A DNA stretch of 44,822 nucleotides from NCBI GenBank assembly GCA_035464675.1, contig DATHSA010000079.1, positions 1-44,822 of the forward strand. The letters run 5' to 3'. This DNA comes from JAUYIV01 sp035464675. Its GTDB lineage: Bacteria > Actinomycetota > Acidimicrobiia > Spongiisociales > UBA11373. Each line of letters opens with the position of its first letter. Position 1 is the stretch's first letter. This document shows positions 1 through 8,743 of the stretch, piece by piece. The notes beneath the pieces are model-generated. The model saw only the letters and a program-made list of their open reading frames with translations, searched no databases and was not told the DNA's origin. The position numbers were made by a program, and so were the translations under genes.

Positions 1-24
1 GTCTGGAAGCCCGGAGGCGCTCCA

Positions 25-3024
25 TCACTCGTCGCAGTCGATCCGGTAGAGGGCGCACTCCTCGACGGTGAGGCCCCGGACGAGCCGGGATCGGGCGATG
101 TCGACGAGCTCCTCGAAGTCGAGCGTGATCACGGTCCAGAAACCGCCCGTACCACCGACGCCGACATGACTGTCGTCGATCCAGGTGACGGCGGTCATCA
201 GTTCGCTGGGATCGATCGAACTCACAGGGATGACATTGAGCGTCTCGCCCGTGCCGACCTCGACGATCGTGACGATGTCCCGCGACAGCAGCGCGGCACG
301 GTGACCGTCCGGCGAGAGGTTGACGAAGATGAGACGCGAGGCGATCGGGCCGTAGAGGGTGCCCATCTCCAGGGTCTCGAGGTCGAGCGTACGCAACTCG
401 TTCACGTCGTGGGCCGTGTAGAACAGGGTTCCTCCCGACCGATCGATGGCCAGGGGGTGGTCGCCGCGGAGGGCGAGTAGCTCCTCTCCGGTCGCACGAT
501 CGAAGACCACGATCTCGCTCTGCACGGCATCCCACAGCAGGATGTGATCCGCCGTGACCATCCCGCGGCCATACACGTACTCGCGACCCACATCGTCGAT
601 CACGATCGACTCGATGGGTTCCAACGTCGTCGCGCTCCAGATGGTCACCGTCGACGGCTGCCCCGGGACCGAGAGGTCGTCAATGGGCACGCGCATGAAC
701 TCGGAGCCATCGGCTGAGGCGTACAGCCATCCGATCGGATGCGGTCGTCCGTCCTCGCACAGGGCCCCCGTCACGACCTGTGTCAGCGGGAGGGTGCAGC
801 CGGCCAGGTCCCTTGTCTCCATGGTCTGGAGATCCACCACTCGTAGCGGTCCGGGCTCCTCGTACGATCCCCCGAACTCCACGAGGCGATCACCACCTAT
901 CGGGGCGGCCGGCAAGGGACCCAGCGGGTAGGGCTCGCCAAGCAGACCTTCGGAACCCACCGCGATGAACCACGCTCCACCGGCCACGACGTCGAGTTGC
1001 TGGAGCAGAGTGGTGTCGCCCCCGCGAAGGACGGTGTTGGCGAGACCCGGCAGGTCCACTCGTGTCAGGAGCTCTCCTTCGAGGATCCGAGTGCGGTCCC
1101 AGATCTCGAGCTCCCCGTCGCCGCCAGTGGCATACTGGCGGTCGGATGAAGGGGCGATCGAGATGGTCTCGCCTGCCGGGAGGTCCGCGACGATCTTGCC
1201 GGTCGCCAGCGAGAAGGTGCGGATCCTCCGTCCGGTCGTACCCACGGTGAGCTCCTGGCCATCACGCGAGAATCTGATCGCGAAGAGGTTCAGAGTCTGG
1301 CCGGCGTAGAGACGCTGGAGGACCGTCCCGGTGGCGACATCGACGATGGAGATGCCCCCGTCATCCAGATCGGGTCGCGACACTGCAGCGTTCGGATGGA
1401 CAGCGGCCAACACCGACCCGTCCGGGGCCAGGGCGCCGAACGCGTAGTCGCCGGTCTCGAAGACCGGCTCCCAGGTCGTCACATCGAGCACCGTCGTATT
1501 CGATGGGACGTCGGTCCAACCCGACATCACTGCCACAATTCCAGCGCTCTCCGAGATCGGAAACACGCCATGTCCGCCCTCCCAGGCAGGACGGCGGTGG
1601 ACGATCTCCCAGGTGCTGGTGTCGTAGATCGCCACCTCGTGCCCACCGTCGTCACCGGGAGCCCAGTAGTTGCAGCGATCGAGCCCGACGGCCAGTAGCC
1701 GGAGTCCGTCGGAGAACGATCCGGGCACGGCGATGGGTGCACACACATCGTCCTCGAAGTCGAGCCGCCGAATCACGTCACCGGATTGCGGATCGAAGAC
1801 GATCAGCCGGGCACGGTCACCATCGTCACCGACCCTGTCCGCCACCACATTGCCCCACGGGCGGGGATACTGACGGTGGTTGGCCACGTACCAGTGCTGG
1901 TCGGCGATCGTGAGGGTCAGGTGCTCCCCCTCGGTCGAGAACCCGATGTACTCGAACGTGTCGACCGTGTCCTCCGAGTAGGTCCACAGCACCTCGAGGG
2001 TCTCGGCGTCACGCATCGTCAGGGTTCGACCCGAGGAGACCGCGAGCAGCCGACCATCCGGGGAGACGTCCACGTAGGAGTAGGCGTCCTCGAGCGGCGC
2101 CAGGTCGAGGAGGGCGCTGGCGTGTACCGCCTCATGCAACGCGCTCTCGAGTTCCGCCTCCGGTTCGGTTCCCTCGGGACGAGCCTCGAACGCCTCGAGG
2201 GCGAGCAGGATCGCCAGTTGCGGATCCTCGTCCACCACGCCAATCGCCGCCGCCGCCAGTTCCCGGGCACGGGCCAGCCGGGCGCTCTCTTCCGCCTGCT
2301 GCGCGTTCGCAGCCGCCTCGTCGGCATTGGCGTCGGCCTCGGCGCGCGCCGTGGCCTCCGCATCGGCGAGGGACCGCGCCTCGTTGCGCTGGCCCACGGC
2401 GAGGACCGTCGCAATCGCCGTCGCTACGGCAAGACCGAGCAGGGCGACCCCAGCCCCCCACGCGGTGCGGATCGTCCGGCGATGCTGCCGGACCTCCTCT
2501 GACTCCAGTTCGTCCTTGGGGATTCCCCGAATCGGGCTGGCGAGATCGAGGACCGCCGCCGAGAAGGTGGGGTTCTTGAGATCGAGCTGCTCGTCGTGCC
2601 GGGCAAACCGCATGTCGACCCAGCGAGGCTCTTCTCCGAAGACCCCCCTCAGTGACTCCGGCACCGCTGTCCCGCTCACGTCTCCGCCCGACCACCCGAA
2701 GTCGCCGTCGGTCACGACCGGCAGGATCCGGTCCGGGTCCTTGTGAGCCACCCAGTATTCGATCTCCTGGTTGACCCACTCCGACCGAGCCGCCTGCGGC
2801 GACAAGAGCAGCACGAACCACTCGGAGGCATCCAACGCGTCCGTGATCGAGGACCACAGATGCGGATTCGCACTCAGGCTCGACTCGTCCCGGAAGATCC
2901 TCAGCGCCCGGCGCCTCCACCACGGCCGCGCGAACCTCTGCAGACCGCTCTGAAGTCGCGGAGCGAGCAGATCATCGGCAGCGTGCGAGTACGAGATGAA
3001 CGCGTCGTATCCGTCCGTGGCCAC
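25..3024 (-). CDS. TIR domain - transmembrane - beta-propeller protein
   Basis: A 999-residue protein starting at GTG with GGAGGGGG upstream. Residues 1-135 form a bacterial TIR domain: it opens with DAFISYSH, contains RIFRDESSLS, and carries SEWVNQE around residues 81-87, where E87 sits at the position of the catalytic Glu of NAD-cleaving TIR domains. One membrane helix follows at about 189-211, then an Ala/Glu-rich helical stretch (212-262) and a segment RELAAAAIGVVDEDPQLAIL of the kind that precedes WD40 propellers in TIR and nSTAND proteins. The rest (about 300-999) is a degenerate WD40-like propeller with repeated SPDG and D-x-T-T/S-W elements. The layout suggests a membrane-anchored sensor with a cytosolic TIR effector. 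NADase activity or a defence role is inference. It is divergent from a sirtuin gene. The domain calls are firm, the function is not. Confidence 0.85.
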   Translation of the reverse strand: MATDGYDAFISYSHAADDLLAPRLQSGLQRFARPWWRRRALRIFRDESSLSANPHLWSSITDALDASEWFVLLLSPQAARSEWVNQEIEYWVAHKDPDRILPVVTDGDFGWSGGDVSGTAVPESLRGVFGEEPRWVDMRFARHDEQLDLKNPTFSAAVLDLASPIRGIPKDELESEEVRQHRRTIRTAWGAGVALLGLAVATAIATVLAVGQRNEARSLADAEATARAEADANADEAAANAQQAEESARLARARELAAAAIGVVDEDPQLAILLALEAFEARPEGTEPEAELESALHEAVHASALLDLAPLEDAYSYVDVSPDGRLLAVSSGRTLTMRDAETLEVLWTYSEDTVDTFEYIGFSTEGEHLTLTIADQHWYVANHRQYPRPWGNVVADRVGDDGDRARLIVFDPQSGDVIRRLDFEDDVCAPIAVPGSFSDGLRLLAVGLDRCNYWAPGDDGGHEVAIYDTSTWEIVHRRPAWEGGHGVFPISESAGIVAVMSGWTDVPSNTTVLDVTTWEPVFETGDYAFGALAPDGSVLAAVHPNAAVSRPDLDDGGISIVDVATGTVLQRLYAGQTLNLFAIRFSRDGQELTVGTTGRRIRTFSLATGKIVADLPAGETISIAPSSDRQYATGGDGELEIWDRTRILEGELLTRVDLPGLANTVLRGGDTTLLQQLDVVAGGAWFIAVGSEGLLGEPYPLGPLPAAPIGGDRLVEFGGSYEEPGPLRVVDLQTMETRDLAGCTLPLTQVVTGALCEDGRPHPIGWLYASADGSEFMRVPIDDLSVPGQPSTVTIWSATTLEPIESIVIDDVGREYVYGRGMVTADHILLWDAVQSEIVVFDRATGEELLALRGDHPLAIDRSGGTLFYTAHDVNELRTLDLETLEMGTLYGPIASRLIFVNLSPDGHRAALLSRDIVTIVEVGTGETLNVIPVSSIDPSELMTAVTWIDDSHVGVGGTGGFWTVITLDFEELVDIARSRLVRGLTVEECALYRIDCDE

Positions 3025-3257
3025 GATCGCCCCCTCCAGGTCATCGACAGCGTCTCCCTACCGTCTCCGGTCGACGAACGCCGAACGCAGCCCGAGGGAA
3101 CGAACCTGGCTTCATCGCCAGGGTGCCGGCGGGGCAGTCTACCCGGCCGGTCGTCAGCGAGCCGGTCTCCCTCCTCGGGCGCCGCTCCACGGAACGCTCT
3201 TGACCATCCGGCGCCTCCGGCCTTCCCGGGACGAAGAAAGGGGACCCGCAGCATCCC

Positions 3258-3263
3258 TACGAT
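3258..3263 (+). promoter_or_regulatory. -10 box (TACGAT) of a leaderless promoter for the sirtuin gene
   Basis: TACGAT ends 6 nt before the ATG at 3270, so transcription would begin at or next to the start codon. No Shine-Dalgarno sequence and no clear -35 box are visible. Confidence 0.55.
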
Positions 3264-3269
3264 CGCCTT

Positions 3270-4022
3270 ATGGATCAGATCGACACTGCGGCGCAGGCGC
3301 TCGCCGGCTGCACCCGCATCCTCGTCTTCACCGGTGCAGGCATCTCGACCGAGTCGGGCATACCCGACTTCCGCGGGCCCGGCGGGGTGTGGTCCCGTGT
3401 GGATCCCGAAGAGTTCACGCTCGACCGGTACCTGGCCAATCCCGCGACTCGAAAACGCGGCTGGGCGATGCGTGCCGAGTCCGGGGTGCTCGACGCCAGT
3501 CCGAATTCCGCCCATCGGGCAATCGTCGATCTCTGGGAGGCCGGGCTGATGATCTCGTGCGTCACCCAGAACATCGACGGACTCCATCAGGCAGCGGGGC
3601 TGCCGGACGACGCCGTCGTGGAACTGCACGGCAACGCCCATCAGACGGTCTGCGTGTCGTGCGGGGCCACGCAACCGACCACCGTCGTTCTCGAGCGCAT
3701 CACGGCCGGCGAAGACGACCCGGCATGCGCCGACTGCGGCGGGATCCTCAAGGCCGACGTGGTCTTCTTCGGGGAGACGATGCCGCGCGGCGAGATGCTC
3801 AGGGCGGCGATCGCCGCCGGGGAGGCCGATGCGGTTCTCGCCGTGGGATCCACGCTCTCGGTGTTCCCGGCCGCGAGCTTTCCCCTCGAGATCGCCGAGG
3901 CAGGACACCCGTTCGTCATCGTGAATCGCGGTCCGACCGAGATGGATGACATGGCGACCGCCCGTATCGACGGCGCCGCCGGCGAAGTGCTCCCCGATCT
4001 CGTCGAACGGCTCATTCTCTGA
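3270..4022 (+). CDS. cobB: NAD-dependent protein deacylase, sirtuin family (CobB-like)
   Basis: A 250-residue class III (SIR2) deacylase that removes acyl groups from protein lysines using NAD+. The sequence shows the NAD-binding GAGISTESGIPDFRGPGG (22-39), TQNIDGLH (99-106), the catalytic His in ELHGN (H120), four zinc-binding Cys in two CxxC pairs (C128/C131 and C153/C156), and GSTLSV (193-198). Length is normal for bacterial CobB, with no extra domain. The ATG start fits a leaderless promoter with TACGAT 6 nt upstream. The gene is divergent from the TIR protein across 245 bp and on the same strand as the following SpoIID protein. In cells with acyl-CoA-linked metabolism sirtuins typically control enzymes such as acetyl-CoA synthetase; that target is inference here. 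Confidence 0.93.
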   Translation: MDQIDTAAQALAGCTRILVFTGAGISTESGIPDFRGPGGVWSRVDPEEFTLDRYLANPATRKRGWAMRAESGVLDASPNSAHRAIVDLWEAGLMISCVTQNIDGLHQAAGLPDDAVVELHGNAHQTVCVSCGATQPTTVVLERITAGEDDPACADCGGILKADVVFFGETMPRGEMLRAAIAAGEADAVLAVGSTLSVFPAASFPLEIAEAGHPFVIVNRGPTEMDDMATARIDGAAGEVLPDLVERLIL

Positions 4023-4085
4023 CGAGCCGGCAGCGCGGAGTACGAATCGGTCAACCCGGTCGCCGCGCACTCCGAAGCAATCCGT

Positions 4086-6056
4086 GTGAAGGAGGAGACC
4101 CAGGGAGGCCGCCGCGGCGGCGTCATCATTGCGCTCGCGGTGCTGTTCGCGCTGCTCCCGGCCGCGCCGGCGGGCGCGGCCGAGCCCGTGTTCACCCTGC
4201 GCGGTGGTGGCTACGGCCACTCCGTCGGGATGAGCCAATTCGGCGCGTACGGCATGGCCCGCGCCGGGTACTCGTGGGAGCAGATCATGACTCACTACTT
4301 CACCGGCGCCACACCCGGTGAGGTGCCGCCGGCGGTCGCCGCCGAACCGATCTGGGTCAACCTCACGATGGAGCAGGCGGCCCTCACCCTCACCGTGCGA
4401 TCGATCGGTGCAGGGCCCTGGTCGGACGTCACCTTCACATCGACGGCGGGCTCGGTGGCGGCATCCCCGGGCGAGACGGTCGGCGTCAGCAGGCTCTCCA
4501 ACGGATCGTGCCGCGTGAGTGCACCAGGTGGCGCGTTCGACGGGCCGTGCGCCATCGATGCCGACTGGGATGGTTTCAGTGGCAGCCCCACGGCGGGTGT
4601 GATCCTCGGAGGCTGCACCAAGATCAACTGGAACCTGCCGACCGGCGGACAGGCGCAACCCTGCACCTACGCCCGCGGCGGCCTCCGGATTCGTCCCGAC
4701 AACAACACCAACACCGTGAACCTCTCCGTCGAACTGACGATGGAGGACTACATCCTCGGAATCTCCGAGATGCCATATTTCTGGGCTGACAGGGGTGGGA
4801 TGGCCGCGCTCGAAGCGCAGGCGGTTGCTGCGCGTTCCTACGCATATGCGCGCATCAGAGGCCGTGCGGCGCCCGAGGACCGGCCATGGTGCTGGTGTTC
4901 GCTCTACGACACCCCGGTGGACCAGAACTACGTCGGCTGGGGGCATGGCACACAGGCGTGGGTGAATGCCGTCGCCAACACCACCAACGTGGTCATGTAC
5001 CACCCGTCGGTCGGATCCGGCGGGGAGCCGATCTCGACGTTCTACTCGTCGAGCACCTATGGCGTCACGGAACCCTCCGAGAACGGCTTCAGTGCCGTCG
5101 TGCCCTACCTGAGGTCCGTCGACGACCACTGGAGCCAGTTGCCGGAGGTGGGCAACCACCACGCCCGTTGGGAACGCAGCTTCACCGGACCGCAGCTGGC
5201 TTCGAACCTGCCGGGCATGAGCAGCGTCACCGGCCTCGCCATCACCAAATGCTCGGTCAGCGGCGCAGCCCTCGAGATCACCTTCTACGGCTCCGGCGGA
5301 CCTCGCGCGTTCAAGACGCGCGATCTGCGTGGTCTCCTCTCCTTGCGATCGATGCAGGTATATGAGATCGCTGTCGACGGGACCACCACCACGTCGTGCC
5401 CGGGCAGCGGGACCTCGACCACCAGTACGTCGACGTCGACCACCACCACCACGATCCCAGCCACCACCACCACCACCACGATCCCAGCCACCACCACCAC
5501 GATCCCAGCCACCACCACCACGGTTCCCACGGCCACCTGCCCTGCGGTTCCGGATGTCGACACGCTCGTCGGCGAGCGGTTGGTGCTGTGGGCGGGCGCC
5601 ACGGGGCAGTCGGTACTCGAGTTGCAGGAGTTCCTGACCGCGATCGGCTTCCCTGCAGGACCGATCGACGGGATCTTCGGGTCGCTCACAGAGGGCGCGG
5701 TGCGAAAGTTCCAGAGCTCGCGCTCACTCGCCTCCGACGGCGTCGTGGGGAGCCGGACGCGAAGCGAGATCCTCTCGATCATGACCGCTGTCGAGCAGGC
5801 CGAGTTCCTCCGAGTGGAGGCGACACTCCTTCGAGCGGGAGCGACCGGTGCCCAGGTCGAGCAACTCCAGCGTTATCTACGTCTGATCGGGTTCGACGCC
5901 GGACCCGCCGACGGCATCTTCGGCCCCCTGACGGAGCGGGCCCTCAGGTCGTATCAGGCGACCAACCAGCTGCTCATCGACGGGATCGTGGGACCGCAGA
6001 CGCGATTGTCACTCGCCGCCACCGGGGGCATCGACAACCTCATCTACTGCCCCTGA
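4086..6056 (+). CDS. Secreted SpoIID/LytB-domain protein with two peptidoglycan-binding domains
   Basis: A 656-residue exported protein starting at GTG. A signal peptide ends near APAGAA (about residue 32). The motif GYGHSVGMSQFGAYG (43-57) comes before the main SpoIID core, which includes DYILGISEMP and ALEAQAVAARSYAYAR (about 218-255). SpoIID/LytB proteins cut or modify glycan strands or amidase substrates in the wall. A Thr-rich linker (about 440-482) is followed by two PG_binding_1 domains (about 500-560 and 585-645), each with the DGIFG motif, that would anchor the protein to peptidoglycan. The 3' end overlaps the convergent membrane-protein gene by 48 bp. The actinobacterial-type domain order, with the GHxxGMSQ motif first, is intact. 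Substrate is unknown. Confidence 0.88.
   Translation: MKEETQGGRRGGVIIALAVLFALLPAAPAGAAEPVFTLRGGGYGHSVGMSQFGAYGMARAGYSWEQIMTHYFTGATPGEVPPAVAAEPIWVNLTMEQAALTLTVRSIGAGPWSDVTFTSTAGSVAASPGETVGVSRLSNGSCRVSAPGGAFDGPCAIDADWDGFSGSPTAGVILGGCTKINWNLPTGGQAQPCTYARGGLRIRPDNNTNTVNLSVELTMEDYILGISEMPYFWADRGGMAALEAQAVAARSYAYARIRGRAAPEDRPWCWCSLYDTPVDQNYVGWGHGTQAWVNAVANTTNVVMYHPSVGSGGEPISTFYSSSTYGVTEPSENGFSAVVPYLRSVDDHWSQLPEVGNHHARWERSFTGPQLASNLPGMSSVTGLAITKCSVSGAALEITFYGSGGPRAFKTRDLRGLLSLRSMQVYEIAVDGTTTTSCPGSGTSTTSTSTSTTTTTIPATTTTTTIPATTTTIPATTTTVPTATCPAVPDVDTLVGERLVLWAGATGQSVLELQEFLTAIGFPAGPIDGIFGSLTEGAVRKFQSSRSLASDGVVGSRTRSEILSIMTAVEQAEFLRVEATLLRAGATGAQVEQLQRYLRLIGFDAGPADGIFGPLTERALRSYQATNQLLIDGIVGPQTRLSLAATGGIDNLIYCP
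5438..5530 (+). repeat. In-frame ACC-rich tandem repeat coding a Thr-rich linker
   Basis: Runs of ACC codons are separated by ACGATCCCAGCC, giving T(n)IPA units of unequal length (5, 6, 4 and 4 Thr runs). This imperfect array separates the catalytic and wall-binding parts of the SpoIID protein and could change length by slippage. Confidence 0.8.
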
Positions 6057-7400
6057 CACCGCCGGCCACCACAGCGGGAGGCTCAAGAGAGCCAGTGCGT
6101 ACACGGCGAACGCCTCGCGAAACGACGGCTCTCGCACCGTGACGAAGCCCAGCAGCAGGTAGGCGCCCAGGGCCATCCCGGGCCACGCCGTCCGTACTCG
6201 TCGCCAGATCAGCACGACTATTCCGGCGAGCGCCGGCCAGACCAGGATCGCCGGGCGCCAGAACAACCAGAGACGGTCCGGTTGGTCGACACGCACCAGA
6301 ACCGCCTTGGTCAGGTTGAAGCCCTGCTCCCAGAGCGTCTGGCGTTCGATCCCCAGATTGTTCGGCGGGATGTTGTAGGCGTAGGTCGAGAACTGGACTC
6401 CCAGCGGTTGGCCGGGAATGAAGAAGATCCCCGCGGCGCAGACCCGGTGGCCGAGCACCGTCAGCGGATGGGTGGCCGTCGCCCGGGCCAGCAGCCCGCG
6501 ATACGCCCCGGGCTGTCTGGCGATCGCGTCGGGATCGAACTCCCTGTCGGCGATCAGCGAGGCGCCGTCCCCACACCGGTAGGCGTCCTCCCAGACGTCG
6601 AGGTCGGCCACGGCGGTGAGCAGGGCCCGGTCGCTCTCGTCGAACCATCCGGGATCGTGGTTGTGGACGGCGGCCATCTCGGGGGCATAGGCCAGAGCGA
6701 TGGGATTCGCGTCACGGTCGACCGAGAAGAGCGCATACAGCGGTCCCTGGACGAGAAGCGCGAGGCCGACGGCTCCGGCGAGCGGAACCACGAGCACTTC
6801 CGCCCGACGACGCAACGCGACGATCGACACCACCGCCACGAACACAAAGACGATGAACCCCGCCGGGTCGAGAAGCCATGACAGGCCCAGGGCGCCTCCC
6901 AGGCGTGCCTGTGACCAGGGCCGGCCCAGGTACTGCGCCGGATCCGGGGCCAGTGCCATCAGCTCCACCAGGATCCAGATGCCGACCAGCGTCTGCGCCA
7001 CCTGGACCTCGAGGGAATTGACGGTCGCGCCGACCGCCGGCAGCCATGCCAGGAGCACCACCGTTCCCCCTGCGAGCCAGTGCGGGATACCCAGTGCCCT
7101 GGCCCGGCGCACGAAGACGTCGAGAAGCGTCACCATCGCCGCCACCTGAAGCAGCGTGACCGATGCCGGCGACGACCACACCCGCGTCACCAACCACACG
7201 AAGATCGAGTGGATGGCCGGATCGGGAAACCGACCGGCATCGATGGCCGCGAGTTGCTCCAGCGATGCGAAGGAGAGCATCCCCGGATACCACGACACCC
7301 ACCACACCAGCAGAGGGAGGGCGGCGAGGCCGACTGTCAGCCATCGCCGCCAGAACATGCCCTCCGGGATCTCGCCCTCCCGATCGTCCTTGCCCAGCAC
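6009..7400 (-). CDS. Multi-pass membrane protein, possible GT-C-like glycosyltransferase
   Basis: A 463-residue integral membrane protein starting at GTG with roughly 9-11 hydrophobic helices. The first periplasmic segment holds WYPGMLSF...AIHSIFVWL, which resembles the YPG...H pattern of DUF6020-type and GT-C membrane proteins. A long extracytoplasmic segment follows (about residues 225-340), then three or four C-terminal helices. Its place beside a flippase and a polyprenyl-phosphate sugar transferase suggests a part in building cell-surface glycans. Family assignment is from pattern resemblance only. TAGGCT lies 7 nt before the start, so the mRNA is probably leaderless. The C-terminal 48 bp overlap the convergent SpoIID gene. 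Confidence 0.7.
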   Translation of the reverse strand: MLGKDDREGEIPEGMFWRRWLTVGLAALPLLVWWVSWYPGMLSFASLEQLAAIDAGRFPDPAIHSIFVWLVTRVWSSPASVTLLQVAAMVTLLDVFVRRARALGIPHWLAGGTVVLLAWLPAVGATVNSLEVQVAQTLVGIWILVELMALAPDPAQYLGRPWSQARLGGALGLSWLLDPAGFIVFVFVAVVSIVALRRRAEVLVVPLAGAVGLALLVQGPLYALFSVDRDANPIALAYAPEMAAVHNHDPGWFDESDRALLTAVADLDVWEDAYRCGDGASLIADREFDPDAIARQPGAYRGLLARATATHPLTVLGHRVCAAGIFFIPGQPLGVQFSTYAYNIPPNNLGIERQTLWEQGFNLTKAVLVRVDQPDRLWLFWRPAILVWPALAGIVVLIWRRVRTAWPGMALGAYLLLGFVTVREPSFREAFAVYALALLSLPLWWPAVSGAVDEVVDAPGGGE

Positions 7401-7407
7401 GGCCGGG

Positions 7408-7413
7408 AGCCTA
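7408..7413 (-). promoter_or_regulatory. -10 box (TAGGCT) of a leaderless promoter for the membrane protein at 6009-7400
   Basis: On the minus strand TAGGCT is followed by 7 nt and then the GTG start. No ribosome binding site is visible. Confidence 0.5.
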
Positions 7414-7477
7414 TCCGGAATGGCGGGCGCCCCCGCTCGCCACGATTACCCTCATCGGCCGTCCCTGGAGTCTCACC

Positions 7478-8737
7478 ATGACAGAGCTTCCGCCGAGCCC
7501 TCCCGCTCGATCCACCCAGGCTCATCGCCAGGGCACGACCTACATGGTGGTCGGAACGCTCGTCGCCGCCATAGCCGCCTATCTCTTCCAGCTCGTCGCC
7601 GGTCGCGTGCTCGGACCCGAGGCATTCGCACCGATCACCGTGCTGTGGACGATCCAATTCCTCGTGTTCACCATCGTGTTCCTCCCGATGGAGCAGCTGA
7701 CGATCCGACGGCTCAGCATGGCCGATCCGCACGCTGCGCCGTGGAGGCTCTTCATCGGCGTGATAGCAGTCGCTGTCGTCGTCTCGGCAGGCTTCGCCGC
7801 ACTCACACTCGACCAGCTACTGGACGGCGAACCCATATACCTGGTCATCGTGGCCGTACTGATCGCGGCGTACGGTGGCTTCGCGCTCGCCCGTGGACTG
7901 CTTGCGGGCCATCGCCGGTACAAGGAGTACGGGCTCACGACGATGTCCGAGTCCGTGCTCCGCCTTGTCGGCGCGATCGTGATTCTTGCCGTGGGGTTCG
8001 GTTCGGTCGGGCTGGCGTGGACCCTGGTCATGGCGCCCCTGGTCATCTGGATGTGGCGACCGCTCGCCCCCGAGTTCGGCCGGGGCGGCGCCGTCGTCGA
8101 ACGAGGCACCGGGGCCGATCTCGGCACATTCGTGGCCGCCAATGGGGCATCGCAGACGATCGTCGCCGCAGGACCGCTGGTGGTAGGGGCCCTTGGCGCA
8201 TCCCCGACCGAGGTGAGCGTCTTCTTCGAGACGTTCCTGCTGTTCCGGGCACCGCTCACCATCGCGTACAGCCTGATCGCCCGGATACTCCCGCCGTTCA
8301 CCCGGTTCGTGGAGACCGGCGATACGAAGACGATCCGCACCTGGGCACTGCGTCTCGGCGGGCTCGGCGCCATCCTTGGCGGAGTGGGCTACATCGTCGG
8401 CCGTGCGGTGGGCCCCGCCACCGTTGCCTTGCTCCTCGGCGAGGAATTCCGTCCCACAGCCACTCTCGCCGCCTATGCCGCCGCGGGAGTGGCCATTGCC
8501 ACGATCGCCTTGTTCGCACAGCAGATCCTCATTGCGATGCGAGCGACCGGGATCCTCGCCATCTCGTGGATCAGCGGCCTCGCCGCGGCTGCGTTCACCG
8601 TCGTGGTCGCGGGCGGGAGCCCCAACATCCGGGTCGGCGCCGGCTTCCTCATCGGAGAGACGCTGGCGTTCGCCCTGATCGTCATCACCATCGTGCTTCT
8701 GACCCGCCCCCGGGAGAGCCGGCCGACCGCCACCTGA
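7478..8737 (+). CDS. Wzx-like polysaccharide flippase / lipopolysaccharide transporter
   Basis: A 419-residue membrane protein of the MOP (polysaccharide flippase) superfamily. The ATG at 7478 is chosen because GGAG lies 7 nt upstream and TACCCT (7447-7452) gives a likely -10; the open frame extends further 5' but without coding character. The first helix region GTTYMVVGTLVAAIAAYLFQ and the following AGRVLGPEAFAPITVLWTI are typical of the family, where VLGPEEFG-like motifs follow helix 1. About 12 hydrophobic segments can be counted. It would move undecaprenyl-linked oligosaccharides across the membrane. Neighbours on the opposite strand (GT-C-like protein, sugar transferase) support a surface-glycan locus. 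Confidence 0.83.
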   Translation: MTELPPSPPARSTQAHRQGTTYMVVGTLVAAIAAYLFQLVAGRVLGPEAFAPITVLWTIQFLVFTIVFLPMEQLTIRRLSMADPHAAPWRLFIGVIAVAVVVSAGFAALTLDQLLDGEPIYLVIVAVLIAAYGGFALARGLLAGHRRYKEYGLTTMSESVLRLVGAIVILAVGFGSVGLAWTLVMAPLVIWMWRPLAPEFGRGGAVVERGTGADLGTFVAANGASQTIVAAGPLVVGALGASPTEVSVFFETFLLFRAPLTIAYSLIARILPPFTRFVETGDTKTIRTWALRLGGLGAILGGVGYIVGRAVGPATVALLLGEEFRPTATLAAYAAAGVAIATIALFAQQILIAMRATGILAISWISGLAAAAFTVVVAGGSPNIRVGAGFLIGETLAFALIVITIVLLTRPRESRPTAT

Positions 8738-8743
8738 CTTCGA

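Noticed and set aside
25..4022. Thoeris-like defence system (TIR plus SIR2)
   Set aside because: The SIR2 protein is a normal 250-residue CobB with zinc-binding Cys pairs and lacks the extra ligand-sensing (SLOG-type) domain of ThsA. The genes are divergent rather than in one operon, and no other defence genes are near.
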